A DNA stretch of 64,000 nucleotides from Ramlibacter ginsenosidimutans (GCF_016654015.1 NZ_JAEPWM010000003.1:1-64000); one strand, 5' to 3'. Shown: positions 17,829-26,709, counted from the first letter of the stretch. The notes: a model not told the origin generated them from the letters alone. A program made the numbers and translations.

Positions 17829-19036
17829 GCCAGGACAAGCGGCCGCTGCCGCTTTCCGGCGTGCGGGTCCTCGACATCAGCCAGGTGATGGCGGGGCCCT
17901 ACGCCTGCATGCTGCTGGGCGACCTGGGCGCCGACGTGATCAAGGTGGAGCCGCCCGGCACGGGCGACCAGACGCGCGGCTCCATGGGGTTCAAGATGAA
18001 GGGCGCCGACTCGCTCGGCTTCCTGAACATGAACCGCAACAAGCGCAGCATCACGCTGGACCTGAAGACCGAAGCCGGCAAGCAGGTGCTCAAGACGCTG
18101 GCGCAGGATGCGGACATCCTGGTCGAGAACTACCGGCCCGGTGCGCTGCGCCGGCTCGGCCTCGGCTACGACGTGCTGAAGGACATCAACCCGCGCCTCG
18201 TGTACACGAGCATCTCGGGCTTCGGCCAGACCGGCCCCTGGGCCGACCGTCCCGGCTTCGACCTGATGGCGCAGGCCATGTCCGGCGTGATGAGCGTGAC
18301 GGGCTATCCCGACTCGCCGCCGGTGAAGGCCGGCGTGCCCGTAGCCGACATCGGCTGCGCGCTGTTCGCGATCTACGCGACGCTCGCCGCCTACATCGGC
18401 GCGAAGAACACGGGGCAGGGCCAGTACGTCGACGCGGCGCTGTTCGATACGGCGATGGCGTTCTCGGTGTGGGACACCTGCGACTGGTGGGGCACCGGCA
18501 AGCCGCCGCAGCCCCTGGGCACCTCCAACAAGATGACCGCGCCCTACCAGGCCATGGCCTGCGCGGACGGCCACTTCGTGATGGGTGCGAACAACCAGAA
18601 GCTGTGGGTGCAGCTGTGCAAGCTGATGAACCGCGAGGAACTGGTCGAGGACCCGCGCTTCACCACCATCTCGCAACGGCTCGCGCATCGCGCCGAACTG
18701 CAGGAGGAACTCGAGAAGAGCTTCCGCGCGCACGGCAAGGACTACTGGGTCGAGACGCTGCTGGCCAACGGCATTCCCGCCGGCCCCATCCTCTCGTATC
18801 CGGAGGCCTTCGGCAGCGAGCATGCCAAGGTGCGCGGCATGCGCATGGAGATCGATCATCCGGTGGAGGGCAAGGTGCCCAACATCGGTTTCGCGGTGAA
18901 GCTCTCGGGCACACCGCAGCAGGTGCGTCGCCACCCGCCGCTGCTGGGCGAGCACACCGAGGAAGTGCTGGCGGAAGCGGGCCTGGATGGCGCGCGGATC
19001 GCGCAACTGCGCGAAGAAGGAGCGTTCGGATCATGA
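17825..19036 (+). CDS. CaiB/BaiF-type (class III) CoA transferase
   Basis: 403 residues. The class III fold is indicated by [55 protein letters not shown] and LVENYRPGALRRLG. The catalytic Asp lies in GVPVADIGCALFAIYA, near residue 175. It moves CoA from an acyl-CoA donor to a carboxylic acid. Coupled by 4-bp overlaps to both the Bug receptor and the enoyl-CoA hydratase. It belongs to the succinyl-CoA-dependent group in general appearance rather than to formyl-CoA transferases, since it lacks their GGGQ loop; the actual substrate is open. Confidence 0.92.
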   Translation: MSQDKRPLPLSGVRVLDISQVMAGPYACMLLGDLGADVIKVEPPGTGDQTRGSMGFKMKGADSLGFLNMNRNKRSITLDLKTEAGKQVLKTLAQDADILVENYRPGALRRLGLGYDVLKDINPRLVYTSISGFGQTGPWADRPGFDLMAQAMSGVMSVTGYPDSPPVKAGVPVADIGCALFAIYATLAAYIGAKNTGQGQYVDAALFDTAMAFSVWDTCDWWGTGKPPQPLGTSNKMTAPYQAMACADGHFVMGANNQKLWVQLCKLMNREELVEDPRFTTISQRLAHRAELQEELEKSFRAHGKDYWVETLLANGIPAGPILSYPEAFGSEHAKVRGMRMEIDHPVEGKVPNIGFAVKLSGTPQQVRRHPPLLGEHTEEVLAEAGLDGARIAQLREEGAFGS

Positions 19037-19812
19037 GTGCACAAGGCGAAGTCCATCTCTCGATCGAGGGCGCCGTCGCCTCGGTCACCTTCGACCGGCC
19101 CGAGGCGCGCAACGCCATGACGTGGGCGATGTACCAGCAGCTGCGCGCGCACTGCGAGAAGCTGCGCGAGGACAAGTCCGTGCGCGTGGTGCGCTTCCAG
19201 GGCGCCGGCGGCGAGGCCTTCGTGGCCGGCACCGACATCGCGCAGTTCCAGGACTTCACCAGCGGCAAGGACGGCGTGGACTACGAGCACCGCATCGACG
19301 GCACCATGCAGCTGCTGGCCGGCCTGCCCATGCCGACGGTGGCCGTGGTGCAGGGCTGGTGCATCGGCGGCGGCCTCGCGATCGCGACCACCTGCGACTT
19401 CCGCATCGCCACGCCGGCCAGCAAGTTCGGCGTGCCGATCGCGCGCACGCTGGGCAACTGCCTGTCGATGGCCAACGTGGCCGCGCTGGTGGCGGCCTTC
19501 GGGCGCTCGCGCGTGCAGCGCCTGCTGCTGCTGGCCGACATGATCGGTGCCGAAGAGGCGCAGGCCTGCGGCTACCTGGTGGAAGTGGCCGCGCCGGACG
19601 CCATCGAAGCGTCGGCGCAGAAGCTCTGCTCGAAGCTAGCGAGCCTGGCGCCCGTGACGCAGGAGGTCAGCAAGGAGGCGCTGGCGCGCCTGCTGCGGCA
19701 CAGCCTGCCCGATGCCGAGGACCTGATCCGCCGCACCTACGGCAGCGAGGACTTCCGCGAAGGCGTGCAGGCCTTCGTGGGCAAGCGCCCGCCCGTGTGG
19801 AAGGGCCGCTGA
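19033..19812 (+). CDS. Enoyl-CoA hydratase/isomerase family protein
   Basis: 259 residues of the crotonase fold. VTFDRPEARNAMTWAMY opens the domain, GEAFVAGTDIAQF is the first oxyanion-hole segment and GWCIGGGLAIATTCDFRIA is the second. GVPIARTLGNCLS stands where hydratases carry one catalytic Glu, and LLLADMIGAEEAQACGYLVEV is standard. The lack of an obvious Glu pair suggests isomerase, lyase or hydrolase chemistry rather than simple hydration. Last gene of the operon, coupled to the CoA transferase by ATGA. Confidence 0.9.
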   Translation: MSAQGEVHLSIEGAVASVTFDRPEARNAMTWAMYQQLRAHCEKLREDKSVRVVRFQGAGGEAFVAGTDIAQFQDFTSGKDGVDYEHRIDGTMQLLAGLPMPTVAVVQGWCIGGGLAIATTCDFRIATPASKFGVPIARTLGNCLSMANVAALVAAFGRSRVQRLLLLADMIGAEEAQACGYLVEVAAPDAIEASAQKLCSKLASLAPVTQEVSKEALARLLRHSLPDAEDLIRRTYGSEDFREGVQAFVGKRPPVWKGR

Positions 19813-19876
19813 GCTCGCACGGCCGCGCGCCCGCGTAACGGGGCCGCGGCCGCGGACGCGGACGCGGATCCATCGA

Positions 19877-19894
19877 CTGCGGCCGCGGCCGCAG
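19877..19894. repeat. 18-bp perfect palindrome CTGCGGCCGCGGCCGCAG
   Basis: A self-complementary 18-mer lies in the 154-bp gap downstream of the enoyl-CoA hydratase, following a run of GGCCGC and GGACGC units at about 19840-19868. It has no T-tract, so it is not a standard terminator. Confidence 0.6.
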
Positions 19895-19966
19895 ACTCCG
19901 TCTACCGCGTCCTACGGCCGGCGGCCGCGCTGCTGCCTAGCATGGTCCTGAACATCGAGGACCACC

Positions 19967-20314
19967 ATGGCCGCCAAAGAATCGAATGCGCCGGGCTCCG
20001 GCGCGCCCGCCCAGCCGGGCGAACCCATCGACCTGAGCACCTCCGTCGCCGGCGAGGAGGATCCGGGCGCAGCCATCGACATGGACAGCACGCGCGGCAC
20101 CGAGGGACGCAACGACCAGCCGGCGGGCCAGGCGCCCAGGCAGCCATCGTTCCCGCAGGCGGAGATGGCGCCCGGTGACGAAGCGCCGCCCGGAACGCCC
20201 AGCACCGGCGAGAACCTGTGTCCGCAATGCGGCGGCACCGGGCGCCTCGGCGCGTCCGCGTGCCCCAACTGCCTGGGCACGGGCAAGGTGATCGTCGGCA
20301 TCGGCGGCGCGTGA
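19967..20314 (+). CDS. Small hypothetical protein with DnaJ-like CxxCxGxG motifs
   Basis: 115 residues. The first 80 are acidic, Pro/Gly/Ala-rich and probably disordered. The C-terminus has two zinc-ribbon half-motifs, CPQCGGTGRLG and CPNCLGTGKV, as in DnaJ-type zinc fingers. No signal peptide or membrane segment. The GTG start of the following hydrolase overlaps its TGA, so both are expressed together. It may bind zinc; no function can be assigned. Confidence 0.7.
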   Translation: MAAKESNAPGSGAPAQPGEPIDLSTSVAGEEDPGAAIDMDSTRGTEGRNDQPAGQAPRQPSFPQAEMAPGDEAPPGTPSTGENLCPQCGGTGRLGASACPNCLGTGKVIVGIGGA

Positions 20315-21087
20315 GCGCCGTGCTGCCCGGCATCCGCGCCTTGCAGACGCGCAGCGGCCGGCTTGGCTACATGCTGTCCGGCGCGGGCGATCCGCCCATC
20401 GTCCTGTTCAGCGGCGCGGGCATGAGCCTGCAGGGATGGGAGCCGCTTTATCCGCGCATCGAGCAGCTGTCCACCGTGCTGGGCTGGAACCGCTTCGGCA
20501 TGCAGGGCAGCGATGCTCCCGGCGACCGGCAGACCGGCACCGTGGTGCTGGCGTCCTTGCGCGAGCTCCTGGGCTACAACGGGCTGCAGGCGCCCTACGT
20601 GCTGGTGGCGCACTCGCTGGGCGGCTTGTTCGCCAACCTGTATGCGCGCCTCTATCCGGAGCAGGTCGCCGCGGTCCTGCTGCTGGAGGCCACGCATCCC
20701 GCGGACCAGGAGGTGCTGAAGAAGCACGAGAGCGAACTGGTGAAGTCGCTGGGCCGCATGCTCACGCTGCCGGAAGCGTTCTTCGAGCCGAACGTGCATG
20801 CGGAGCTCGGCTGCGTGGACGAGATCGTGCGCGAGATCGCATCGGCGGGGCCGTTCCCGGACGTGCCGCTGCGCGTGGTCACGGGCGGGCTCACGCCGCG
20901 CGCTTCCCTCATGTCACCGGCAACGGTGGCGGCGCGGCGCGCCAACCAGCAGGAGCTGGCACGCCTGTCGCCGCGCGGCGAACAGGTGATTGCGCACAAG
21001 AGCGGGCACTTCCCGCAGCTCTCCGAGCCGGAGGTGGTGCTGGAGGTGCTGGAGCAGCTGCTCTCCGAAGTGAAGGCGAGCGTTTAG
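20311..21087 (+). CDS. Alpha/beta hydrolase
   Basis: 258 residues with a GTG start overlapping the preceding stop (GTGA). The nucleophile elbow VLVAHSLGGLFANLYA has the catalytic Ser in HSLGG, a plausible acid lies before VVTGGLTPR, and the His is in HKSGHFPQLSEPE. It resembles cytoplasmic esterases or haloperoxidase-like hydrolases. No leader. The substrate is unknown; cotranscription with a zinc-ribbon protein is unusual. Confidence 0.88.
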   Translation: MSAVLPGIRALQTRSGRLGYMLSGAGDPPIVLFSGAGMSLQGWEPLYPRIEQLSTVLGWNRFGMQGSDAPGDRQTGTVVLASLRELLGYNGLQAPYVLVAHSLGGLFANLYARLYPEQVAAVLLLEATHPADQEVLKKHESELVKSLGRMLTLPEAFFEPNVHAELGCVDEIVREIASAGPFPDVPLRVVTGGLTPRASLMSPATVAARRANQQELARLSPRGEQVIAHKSGHFPQLSEPEVVLEVLEQLLSEVKASV

Positions 21088-21106
21088 CTGTCCCTGCACG
21101 GGGCTT

Positions 21107-21139
21107 CGTAGGCTGGCGGTGAGCATCCCGAACCCCAGC
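21107..21139 (+). repeat. REP-like repeat with degenerate inverted partner
   Basis: CGTAGGCTGGCGGTGAGCAT to GAACCCCAGC, followed by the GATCCAGCG linker and a decayed inverted copy (GAGCTGGGTTTCGCTGCGG at about 21159-21178). It lies between the convergent hydrolase and ArsR genes. Confidence 0.7.
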
Positions 21140-21205
21140 GATCCAGCGACGCGAATGCGAGCTGGGTTTCGCTGCGGCTCTCCTGGCGCGCTCCATACGC
21201 CGCGG

Positions 21206-21889
21206 CTACAACTTCACCCCGAGCCCCGCCAAGCCTTCTTCTCCCGCAGGCGTTACGCGCACCTCGCGCGTGTGCTTGCGCCGCTCGATCCACTTGCGCG
21301 CCTGCAGTTCGTGCGCGAGTGCGGCGCCCAGCGCGCCGCCGAGATGGTCGCGCCGCTCGGACCAGTCGAGGCAGCGGCAGGCGAACTGCCTGCGCTGGCC
21401 CTGCGTGGCTTCGACATCCACGCCGAGGCGTTCCAGCGCCTTCACACCGCGAGGAGTCAGCGCGAGCTGCTTGGGCTCGGCATCGTCCTGCAGCCACTCC
21501 TTGCGCAGCATGAGCGCGAGCAGGCCCGTGCCCAGCGCGCCGGCCAGGTGGTCGTAGCAAAAGCGCGCATGGCGCAGCGGCACCGGCGTGGTCACGCGCA
21601 CGGCGATCGGCTTCCGAGGCGCCACGCGCATGAGGCTCTCCACCATCTGCGCGACCTGCTCGGAGGCGAAGCGGAAGTACTTGTGCCGGCCTTGCGCGGT
21701 GGACTCGAGCAGGCCGTCGTCCAGCAGGCGCTTGAGGTGGGCACTGGCCGTGGCGGGCTCCACGCCCGCGCCCAGCGCGAGCTCCTTTGCCGTGAGCGCG
21801 CGGCCCTCCATCAGCAAGGCCAGCATCTGGATGCGGCGCGGGTCGCCCACCGTGGTGGCGATGCGCGCGAGGTCGGGTTCGGCTTCCAT
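21206..21889 (-). CDS. ArsR-family (winged-helix) transcriptional regulator with C-terminal extension
   Basis: 227 residues from MEAEPDLARIATTVGDPRRI. Residues 1-90 form an ArsR-type wHTH (LLMEGRALTAKELALGAGVEPATASAHLKRLLDDGLLES, recognition helix in PATASAHL). The rest (LTPRGVKALERLGVDVE and a Cys-containing FACRCLDWSERRDHLGG) is found in a distinct ArsR branch and may sense a ligand or metal. The frame extends 58 codons upstream, but that part is in the duplicated promoter region. A partial P450 start lies divergently at 21953, and the intact P450 is now 1.9 kb away. Confidence 0.88.
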   Translation of the reverse strand: MEAEPDLARIATTVGDPRRIQMLALLMEGRALTAKELALGAGVEPATASAHLKRLLDDGLLESTAQGRHKYFRFASEQVAQMVESLMRVAPRKPIAVRVTTPVPLRHARFCYDHLAGALGTGLLALMLRKEWLQDDAEPKQLALTPRGVKALERLGVDVEATQGQRRQFACRCLDWSERRDHLGGALGAALAHELQARKWIERRKHTREVRVTPAGEEGLAGLGVKL

Positions 21890-22006
21890 GCTTCGATCGT
21901 AGCCAAACTGTTGCCGTTGGCCAAGCCGCCAGGCACGAACCACACTGCAGGCATGGAAGAAGCGCAGCTGGCGTGCTGGGCGGCGCGCAGCGATGCCGAC
22001 CCCCTG
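21870..22006. repeat. Left copy of the ArsR-P450 divergent promoter duplication
   Basis: About 137 bp aligns without gaps, at a constant offset of 1843 bp, to 23713-23849. Shared blocks include AGGTCGGGTTCGGC, AGCCAAACTGTTG and CACACTGCAGGCATGGAAGA. Identity is about 80% by eye. It covers the first ArsR codons, the intergenic region and the first P450 codons. Confidence 0.85.
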
Positions 22007-22018
22007 CCGGGTCCCCAG
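21953..22018 (+). pseudogene. Remnant of the P450 N-terminus
   Basis: ATG 21953 opens MEEAQLACWAARSDADPLPG, which aligns with the intact P450 start MEEAPLHVLAAPSHPDPYAW at 23796. The similarity stops where the REP array begins, so this is a truncated second copy of the gene start. It marks where the P450 once followed the ArsR promoter, or where the region was duplicated. Confidence 0.75.
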
Positions 22019-22020
22019 CT

Positions 22021-22301
22021 TGCTGCGCCACGCTGGATCGCTGGGGTTCGCGCTGCTCACCACCAGCCTACGAAATGCCCTTGCCGCGGCTGCTGCGCCA
22101 CGCTGGATCGCTGCGGTTCGCGCTGCTCACCGCCAGCCTACGAAATGCCCTTGCCGCGGCTGCTGCGCCACGCTGGATCGCTGGGGTTCGCGCTGCTCAC
22201 CGCCAGCCTACGAAATGCCCTTGCCGCGGCTGCTGCGCCACGCTGGATCGTTGGGGTTCGCGCTGCTCACCGCCAGCCTGCGAAATGCCTTTTGCCGCGG
22301 C
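22021..22301 (-). repeat. Tandem array of four 70-bp units built from a REP-like repeat
   Basis: TGCTGCGCCACGCTGGATCG recurs at 22021, 22091, 22161 and 22231 (period 70; the last unit has one extra base). Each unit is an inverted REP core (TGGGGTTCGCGCTGCTCACC then CCAGCCTACGAAATGCC) plus a linker. Units differ by only a few bases, which points to recent tandem amplification. There are no spacers of differing sequence, so it is not a CRISPR. Confidence 0.92.
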
Positions 22302-22313
22302 TGCTGCGCAAAG

Positions 22314-22347
22314 GTAGGCTGGTGGTGAGCCGCAGGCGAACCCCAGC
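22314..22347 (+). repeat. REP-like repeat closing the tandem array
   Basis: GTAGGCTGGTGGTGAGCCGC to GAACCCCAGC in the orientation opposite to the array, giving a large potential hairpin at the 3' end of the MFS gene. Confidence 0.75.
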
Positions 22348-22390
22348 TTTGCGCGGCTTCGAAGCTCCAGCGCTGCACCGCGCCAGCTAG

Positions 22391-23581
22391 TCAGCGGCGT
22401 CGCGGCGCAGCCCGCCCGCGCAGCAGGACACCGGCACACAGCACCAGCGGCACCACCAGCGCCGCGAAGCCCGCCCGGTAACTGCCGAAGGCCCCGGCCA
22501 TGCCGCCGAACACCGGCGGCCCCAGCACCACGCCCAGGAAGGTGATGGCCAGCGTGCCGCCCGTGGCCATGCCGGCCTGTCCTTCGGGCGCCTGGCGCGC
22601 CACTTCGGCCAGGTACACACCGTTCCAGCCGATGGCGGAGGCGCCGAACACGAAGAGCACGGCCATGACGACGAGAGTGGGCGCCTGTGGCTGCAGCAGC
22701 GCCGTCGCGCCGGACGACGCCGCCATCACCAGCGCCAGCAGCGCCAGCATGCGGCGCGCGCCGAACCAGCGATCGGACACATAGCCCCACAGCACCCGGC
22801 CGATCACCGCGCCCATCTGCGACGCCGACAGCAGGAAACCGGCGGCCACCAGGCCGTAAGTGAGGTTGTCGGTGAGGAAGGTCACGAGGTAGGTCGTGAG
22901 CGACAGTTGCACGATGGAGAACATGAACGAGCACGCGGCCAGCATGCGCAGCTGCGCGTGCGACAGCACCAGTCGCACCGGCTGCAGGAAGTGCCCCAGC
23001 GCGATGCGCCGGTGCGGGTCGCGGTCGGCGTCGAACTCCGCCCTCAGCGTCTGCGCGACGGCGGCGCACAGCACGCTGACGGCCGCCACGGCCAGCAGGG
23101 CCGCCTGCCAGCCCGCCAGCAGCTGCAGGCCCGGCACGATGGCGCCGGCCAGCGCCGCGCCCAGGGGCACGCCGGTCTGCTTGACGGAGAACACCAGCGA
23201 CATGCGATGGGCGGGCGTCGTGCGCGCGAGCAGGTGCGAGCTGGCCGGCGTGATCGGCCCGTAGCCGACGCCCACCAGCACGGCGCCAATGGCCATGGCT
23301 GGCAGCGAGGGCAGGGCGCACAGCGCCAGCCCGGCCGCGCACACCAGCAGGCTGGCCTGGCTGGCGCGGATGGCGCCGTAGCGCGCCACCACCGCGCCCG
23401 ACGCCAGGCTGGCCGCCATCGCGCCCGCGTAGGCGATCGCGATGTACAGGCCCACCCACGTGGCCGAGATGCCGACGGCCTGCGCCACGCGCGGCGCCAT
23501 CGCGGGCAGGGTGAGCAGGGCCATCGCCACCATGGCCTGGATGGCGAGCGTGATCGCCAGGGGCATCCAGTTGTTCTTCAT
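22391..23581 (-). CDS. MFS transporter
   Basis: 396 residues, about 12 hydrophobic segments, start MKNNWMPLAITLAIQAMVAM. The loop 2-3 motif is present in weak form (SGAVVARYGAIRAS), and SVKQTGVPLGAALAGAIVP and RVLWGYVSDRWFGARRML are typical of the CynX/NIMT-like and UMF groups. The frame extends 72 codons upstream through the duplicated promoter region and is not used. It sits between the two copies of the ArsR-P450 promoter and so looks inserted. The substrate is unknown. Confidence 0.9.
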   Translation of the reverse strand: MKNNWMPLAITLAIQAMVAMALLTLPAMAPRVAQAVGISATWVGLYIAIAYAGAMAASLASGAVVARYGAIRASQASLLVCAAGLALCALPSLPAMAIGAVLVGVGYGPITPASSHLLARTTPAHRMSLVFSVKQTGVPLGAALAGAIVPGLQLLAGWQAALLAVAAVSVLCAAVAQTLRAEFDADRDPHRRIALGHFLQPVRLVLSHAQLRMLAACSFMFSIVQLSLTTYLVTFLTDNLTYGLVAAGFLLSASQMGAVIGRVLWGYVSDRWFGARRMLALLALVMAASSGATALLQPQAPTLVVMAVLFVFGASAIGWNGVYLAEVARQAPEGQAGMATGGTLAITFLGVVLGPPVFGGMAGAFGSYRAGFAALVVPLVLCAGVLLRGRAAPRRR

Positions 23582-23712
23582 GGGCGGGCGATGGTGCCGC
23601 GGCGGCGGCGTGGGTGCACTTGCATCGCGCCATTGTCTCGCGCCGCGGCGCGGCGCCCGGTCGGCACCGCATCGCCGTGCGCGGTGCCCGCCGTCGCGTG
23701 CTGGTGCGCCCA

Positions 23713-23849
23713 AGGTCGGGTTCGGCATCCACCCTTCGATCGCAGCCAAACTGTTGTCGCTGGCAATCCGGCCCGTCACGGACCACACTGCAGGCATGGA
23801 AGAAGCACCGCTCCATGTGCTGGCCGCCCCCAGCCATCCCGACCCCTAT
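23713..23849. repeat. Right copy of the ArsR-P450 promoter duplication
   Basis: Gap-free partner of 21870-22006. On the minus strand it still shows decayed ArsR start codons (GTG GAT GCC GAA CCC GAC against ATG GAA GCC GAA CCC GAC in the intact gene). On the plus strand it leads into the intact P450. Confidence 0.85.
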
Positions 23850-24815
23850 GCCTGGTACGCGCGGCTGCGCGTGAGCCGGCCTCTGTTCTTCGACGAGCCG
23901 ATGAAGCTGTGGGTGGTGAGCGGGCCTTATCTCGTGCAGCAGGCGCTGAACGATGTGCGCCTGCGCGTGCGGCCGCTTGAAGAGCCTGTTCCGCGCGCGT
24001 TGCAGGGGCGGCCCGCCGGCGAGGTGTTCGCGCTGCTGGTGCGCATGAACGACGGGGACTTCCATGCGCGGCATCGGCCACAGGTGGAGGCGGCGGCGTC
24101 CTCGTGGTCCGCCGCCGCAGTGGCGCAGGCCGCGGAGGCGGCCACGCGTGACCTCGCCGGCCGCTGCGATCCGAACGCGTTGCTCTCCGCCATTCCGGTG
24201 CAGGCGATGGCGCGCCTGCTCGGCGTGCCCCACGCGCAGCGCAATGCCACCGTGGACTGGGTGCACGCGTTCGTGCAGGGCATCGCCGCGGGCGCGAGCG
24301 CCGAAGCGCTGGACCGCGCCGACGTCGCGGCCGTCGCGCTGATGGAGCAGGGCGAGCGCGAGGGCCTCTCGCGCGTGGACGCCGCGAATCGCATCGCGCT
24401 GATGCAGCAGGCGCTGGATGCGACGGCGGGATTGCTGGGCAACGCCGTGCGCGCAGTGCTGGTCTCGGGGACGGACGAAGACGCAGGCGAAATCGCGGCG
24501 AGGACCGCGCACCAGGACCCGGCCGTGCACAACACGCGCCGCTTCGCCGCGACGCAGATCGAGCTGGGTGGGGAGCGCATCAGCGCAGGCGACGCGCTGG
24601 TCCTGGTGCTGGTGCCGGCGTGTCCCTTCGGCGCGGGGCCGCACGCCTGCCCGGGCGAACGCATCGCGCTGCAGATCGCGAGCAGCGCACTCCGTACGCT
24701 GCAATCGCTGGAGCCGCTCTCGCAAATCTTCGGGGCGGTGCGCGGCTATCGGCCCTTGCCCAACGCACGCATTCCCGTGTTCGGCGAACCGCACCTCGAG
24801 CAAGCGCCTCGCTAG
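23796..24815 (+). CDS. Atypical short cytochrome P450
   Basis: 339 residues, shorter than the usual 390-450. The N-terminal MEEAPLHVLAAPSHPDPYAWYARLR in part resembles bacterial P450s. The heme loop FGAGPHACPGERIALQ is intact, with the cysteine at residue 285. Two features are abnormal. The K-helix ExxR is absent: the matching segment reads AARTAHQDPAVHNTRRFA. The meander between AGDALVLVLVPA and the heme loop is missing about 20-25 residues. Heme binding is plausible, ordinary monooxygenase activity less so. It is probably controlled by the ArsR regulator through the duplicated promoter. Confidence 0.85.
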   Translation: MEEAPLHVLAAPSHPDPYAWYARLRVSRPLFFDEPMKLWVVSGPYLVQQALNDVRLRVRPLEEPVPRALQGRPAGEVFALLVRMNDGDFHARHRPQVEAAASSWSAAAVAQAAEAATRDLAGRCDPNALLSAIPVQAMARLLGVPHAQRNATVDWVHAFVQGIAAGASAEALDRADVAAVALMEQGEREGLSRVDAANRIALMQQALDATAGLLGNAVRAVLVSGTDEDAGEIAARTAHQDPAVHNTRRFAATQIELGGERISAGDALVLVLVPACPFGAGPHACPGERIALQIASSALRTLQSLEPLSQIFGAVRGYRPLPNARIPVFGEPHLEQAPR

Positions 24816-24872
24816 AAGCGGCGCACGCCAGGCGCACTTCGGGGCTCTCGCGCCCTCGCGCGCGCAGCCGGC

Positions 24873-25457
<585 letters not shown>

Positions 25458-25580
25458 GCAGTCCTCCATCGGTGGATGGGCGGGATTGTCAGGGAAGGGA
25501 GAAGCGCGCTGCAGCCTTTCGCCCGCCGGACGGAGGCGACTCAGCGAAGTCGGGGCACCGCGCCCCGGACCCGGGCCTCG

Positions 25581-25973
25581 CTAGCCGAAGAAGATCCGCC
25601 AGGCCACCGTGGCCTGTGCGAGGAAGCCGACGACGAAGGCCAGCGTGCGCACCCAGGGGATGGCAAAGGTGTACGCGACGACGTGCACGACCCGCGCCCA
25701 GAAGTACACGACGCTCGCGGTTGCGATCGTCCCGCCCGTCAGGCCCAGCGCGTTCGCGATGAGCACCAGCGTGGCGAACACGACGAGGTTCTCCACCGCG
25801 TTGCCGTGCGCGCGCATCATGCGCTGCGCCCACGGCGATTGCGCCGGCGGGTTGGCGGGGTAGCTGACCGCGGGCACGAGGCCCCAGACCATGATGCGGT
25901 CCAGGATGTAGGGCACCCACAGCAGGCCCGTGAGCGCGGCCGCGAGGGCCAGGTAGAACAGTTCCGTCTTCAT
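25581..25973 (-). CDS. MAPEG-family membrane protein
   Basis: 130 residues with four membrane helices. RMMRAHGNAVENLVVFATLVL is the MAPEG hallmark (R-x-x-R-A-H-x-N-x-x-E) and ASVVYFWARVVHVVAY is the third helix. MAPEG proteins include glutathione-dependent enzymes, but bacterial members of this short type mostly have unknown roles. ATG 25973 is preceded by GGAGGAGAG. Confidence 0.92.
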   Translation of the reverse strand: MKTELFYLALAAALTGLLWVPYILDRIMVWGLVPAVSYPANPPAQSPWAQRMMRAHGNAVENLVVFATLVLIANALGLTGGTIATASVVYFWARVVHVVAYTFAIPWVRTLAFVVGFLAQATVAWRIFFG

Positions 25974-26121
25974 CGTCTCTCCTCCAGGGGCTGGGAAAAG
26001 CGAAGCGGCGGATGCGTCGGCGCACGGCCGCGGGACTGCCGCGGATGCTAAGCCGAGTGCCGGGCTAGGGCAAGTTCGCCGGGCGGGTGAGGCGGGGCTT
26101 CAGTGGGGCAGGCCGTGCCCC

Positions 26122-26154
26122 GGTAGGCTGGTGGTGAGCGCAGCGAACCCCAGC
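26122..26154 (+). repeat. REP-like repeat
   Basis: GGTAGGCTGGTGGTGAGCGC to GAACCCCAGC, in the gap between the MAPEG gene and the 146-residue exported protein, close to the latter's 3' end. Confidence 0.8.
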
Positions 26155-26203
26155 AACACGATGGCGGAGGCCCGCCCATGATCGGCGCGCCTCCCAGACC
26201 GCC

Positions 26204-26644
26204 TCACGGGCACGGTGTCCTCGCCGACTCCGACGTCACTCGCACTGCGGCCGCTGGACTGCCGGTCGCCGAGGCTGGTGGCTTGGTCACGGTCACGAGT
26301 CGATCGCCATCGACGTGGTACTCGTACTCGCGCGTGGCGCCGATCAGGTCCGTCTTGAAGGTGCTGGCCGCCATCGTCGTCTCGTAGAAGTTCGGGCGGA
26401 CTATTCGGTACTGGTAGGTCACTCTTGCCATTCCCCGGGCTGTCAGGCAGGCCGACTCGAGTTGATCTTCCTTGAACTGGAGCGCGCAACGCCGGGAGGT
26501 GTCCTCCATCTTGGAGCCGTCCTGGGCGTAGAGGACGATCTTCGCTGCGCGCCAGCAGCCGATGAGGGATGGGTCGAGGGGCGCTGCGTGGAGGCAGGGG
26601 GCGATGCACGCGAGGAAGAGGAGGGAAGGGCGAAGCAGATTCAT
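26204..26644 (-). CDS. Hypothetical exported protein
   Basis: 146 residues. Signal peptide MNLLRPSLLFLACIAPCLHA with cleavage before APLDPS. The mature protein has three cysteines and starts LIGCWRAAKIVLYAQDG; LIGCWR resembles the opening of small lipocalin-like exported proteins. Not recognised further. It follows the 208-residue coiled-coil protein on the same strand with a 65-bp gap. Confidence 0.7.
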   Translation of the reverse strand: MNLLRPSLLFLACIAPCLHAAPLDPSLIGCWRAAKIVLYAQDGSKMEDTSRRCALQFKEDQLESACLTARGMARVTYQYRIVRPNFYETTMAASTFKTDLIGATREYEYHVDGDRLVTVTKPPASATGSPAAAVRVTSESARTPCP

Positions 26645-26709
26645 GGGACGGAGGACGCCCGGAGTTAACCGGCACGCGGTGGCATTGTGCCGCGCCCCGC
26701 CAGCCGACG

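Noticed and set aside
22021..22301. CRISPR-like array of regular repeats
   Set aside because: Units are identical over the full 70-bp period with no unique spacers, and no cas genes are present.
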